The position numbers were made by a program, and so were the translations under genes. This document shows positions 63,112 through 64,000 of a DNA stretch of 64,000 bases, piece by piece. Under the pieces are notes generated by a model. The model was given only the letters and a program-made list of their open reading frames with translations, made no database searches and was not told where the DNA came from. This DNA comes from Holtiella tumoricola (GTDB taxonomy: Bacteria > Bacillota > Clostridia > Lachnospirales > Cellulosilyticaceae): contig NZ_JAQIFT010000046.1 of assembly GCF_027857615.1 (NCBI RefSeq), positions 1 through 64,000 of the forward strand, read 5' to 3'. Each line of letters starts with the position of its first letter. Position 1 is the stretch's first letter.

Positions 63112-64000
63112 TGTGACACCATTGATCATAGAATTTCTCATCCTTTCGCTTAATCTCACCTAAAATAAGTTCTTTGTATTGTGTTTCTAAATTTCTGCTA
63201 TCTTCCTCATATGTAACCTGTTTTAGAGAATCATTGTAATCTTGTTTATCCATATTATTCATTTCACTAATAATACTTTCGGCAGCTCTTCTTGCAAATA
63301 TAAGACTTTCTAATAAAGAATTGCTAGCTAACCTATTACGTCCATGTACACCATTACAACTCGTTTCTCCTACAGCATATAAAGCTTTCATAGAGGTTTG
63401 ACTATGCATATTCACTTTCACACCACCCATAAAATAATGCTGTGCAGGTGTAACCGGTATAGGCTCATAGGCTAAATCATAGCCCTCTTCTAAGCATCGC
63501 TCATAGATATTAGGGAAGCGTTGTTTAATTTTCTCTGCACCTAAATGTTTTAACGAAAGCCAAACATATGGGCTCTTGTCTTTTACCATTTGATCATAAA
63601 TTGCTACACTTACTACATCCCTAGGTAAAAGTTCATCTACAAATCGCTTTTTATTCTTATTAAGAAGAATACCTCCCTCACCTCTCACTGCTTCTGATAT
63701 AAGGAAACGTCGTCCTTGTTTACGACTATATAAAGTAGTTGGGTGGATTTGTATGTAATGAATATCTTGTAATTCAATATGATGCTTTAGAGCAATTGCT
63801 AAGCTATCTCCTGTTAAGTGCTTATAGTTTGTGGAGCTTTCAAACAAGCCTCCTATACCACCTGTTGCCAAGATCACTTGCTTACTATAAATCATTTTAT
63901 GACCTTTATTATATTTTACAACTATCCCCTTACATGTATGATCTACTGTAAGTAAGTCTATCATTGTTACAAACTCTACTAATTCAATATTCTCTTTTTC
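63092..64000 (-). CDS. nadB: L-aspartate oxidase, 5' part outside window
   Basis: Flavoenzyme oxidising L-aspartate to iminoaspartate for quinolinate synthesis. Only the C-terminal 302 codons are here: the frame stays open to the right edge (reading ENIELVEFVTMIDLL), so the gene starts beyond 64000. Seen motifs of the fumarate reductase/aspartate oxidase family: VILATGGIGGLFESSTNYKHLTGD, YIQIHPTTLY, RFLISEAVRGEGGILLN, FVDELLPRDVVSVAI, PAQHYFMGGVKV and YAVGETSCNGVHGRNRLASNSLLE. The tail after the flavin domain is short. It overlaps nadC by 20 bp. Confidence 0.93.
   Translation of the reverse strand, partial: EKENIELVEFVTMIDLLTVDHTCKGIVVKYNKGHKMIYSKQVILATGGIGGLFESSTNYKHLTGDSLAIALKHHIELQDIHYIQIHPTTLYSRKQGRRFLISEAVRGEGGILLNKNKKRFVDELLPRDVVSVAIYDQMVKDKSPYVWLSLKHLGAEKIKQRFPNIYERCLEEGYDLAYEPIPVTPAQHYFMGGVKVNMHSQTSMKALYAVGETSCNGVHGRNRLASNSLLESLIFARRAAESIISEMNNMDKQDYNDSLKQVTYEEDSRNLETQYKELILGEIKRKDEKFYDQWCHNDNQCG

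Noticed and set aside
1..64000. CRISPR arrays, transposons, prophage, tRNA or rRNA
   Set aside because: I saw no spaced repeats, transposase or phage proteins, tRNA-like cloverleaf with CCA end, or rRNA sequence on reading the window; a covariance-model scan was not possible here.

Overview
The window looks like chromosomal DNA of a low-GC Gram-positive anaerobe of the class Clostridia. The signs are A+T-rich sequence, strong AGGAGG-type ribosome binding sites, lipoprotein signal peptides with lipoboxes, long-form HPF, a Bacillus-like nucleoside (BMP) ABC importer, LplB/LplC/YesMN-type sugar uptake genes, and stem-plus-U-run terminators after most transcription units. A Lachnospirales/Cellulosilyticum-like organism is my best guess from memory of protein style; the sequence alone does not prove it. 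I see no rRNA, tRNA, CRISPR array, transposase, phage gene or attachment site, and no gene-free stretch longer than 300 bases.

Layout. 0-3.4 kb: a small secreted protein of unknown function, the Tex RNA-binding protein and an unrecognised protein. 3.6-8.5 kb (+): a four-gene nucleoside importer with a terminator just after the binding-protein gene. 8.5-15.4 kb (-): threonine/lysine biosynthesis (ACT-domain regulator, hom, a PGM-family protein, lysC, thrB) together with tmk and a CPBP protease. 15.6-16.7 kb: prfB with its programmed +1 frameshift. 16.8-21.4 kb (-): an operon of MBOAT acyltransferase, DHHW protein, response regulator and histidine kinase, preceded by an 11-bp-periodic direct repeat that may be the regulator's own site. 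21.6-26.0 kb (-): MFS transporter, PHP phosphatase, MgtC protein and a 522-residue orphan that looks like a glycosidase.

26-44.7 kb is the most distinctive region. It is a carbohydrate locus on the minus strand: M17 aminopeptidase, GH38 alpha-mannosidase, GH4 glycosidase, PfkB kinase, and an LplB/SBP/LplC importer. With these are a metallophosphoesterase, an EEP-family phosphodiesterase gene broken by one in-frame stop, an intact EEP paralogue 6 kb away, a divergent pair (150-residue orphan plus a CehA-type PHP hydrolase), and a YesM/YesN two-component pair. My reading is that the cell imports an oligosaccharide, possibly mannose-containing and phosphorylated, and takes it apart in the cytoplasm under YesMN control.

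44.8-64 kb is mostly housekeeping and efflux: secA; a MarR-regulated heterodimeric ABC exporter with one degenerate ATP site; a GNAT enzyme and map; a NatA/NatB pair in which NatB is fused to a CPBP protease; a cytoplasmic 5'-nucleotidase; two unknown small genes; deoD; hpf; dapA; a small membrane protein; and nadC-nadB, where nadB runs off the right edge. The importer at 3.6-8.5 kb, the 5'-nucleotidase and deoD together form a nucleoside salvage route. Start codons were moved where a Shine-Dalgarno sequence pointed to a site inside the longest open frame.
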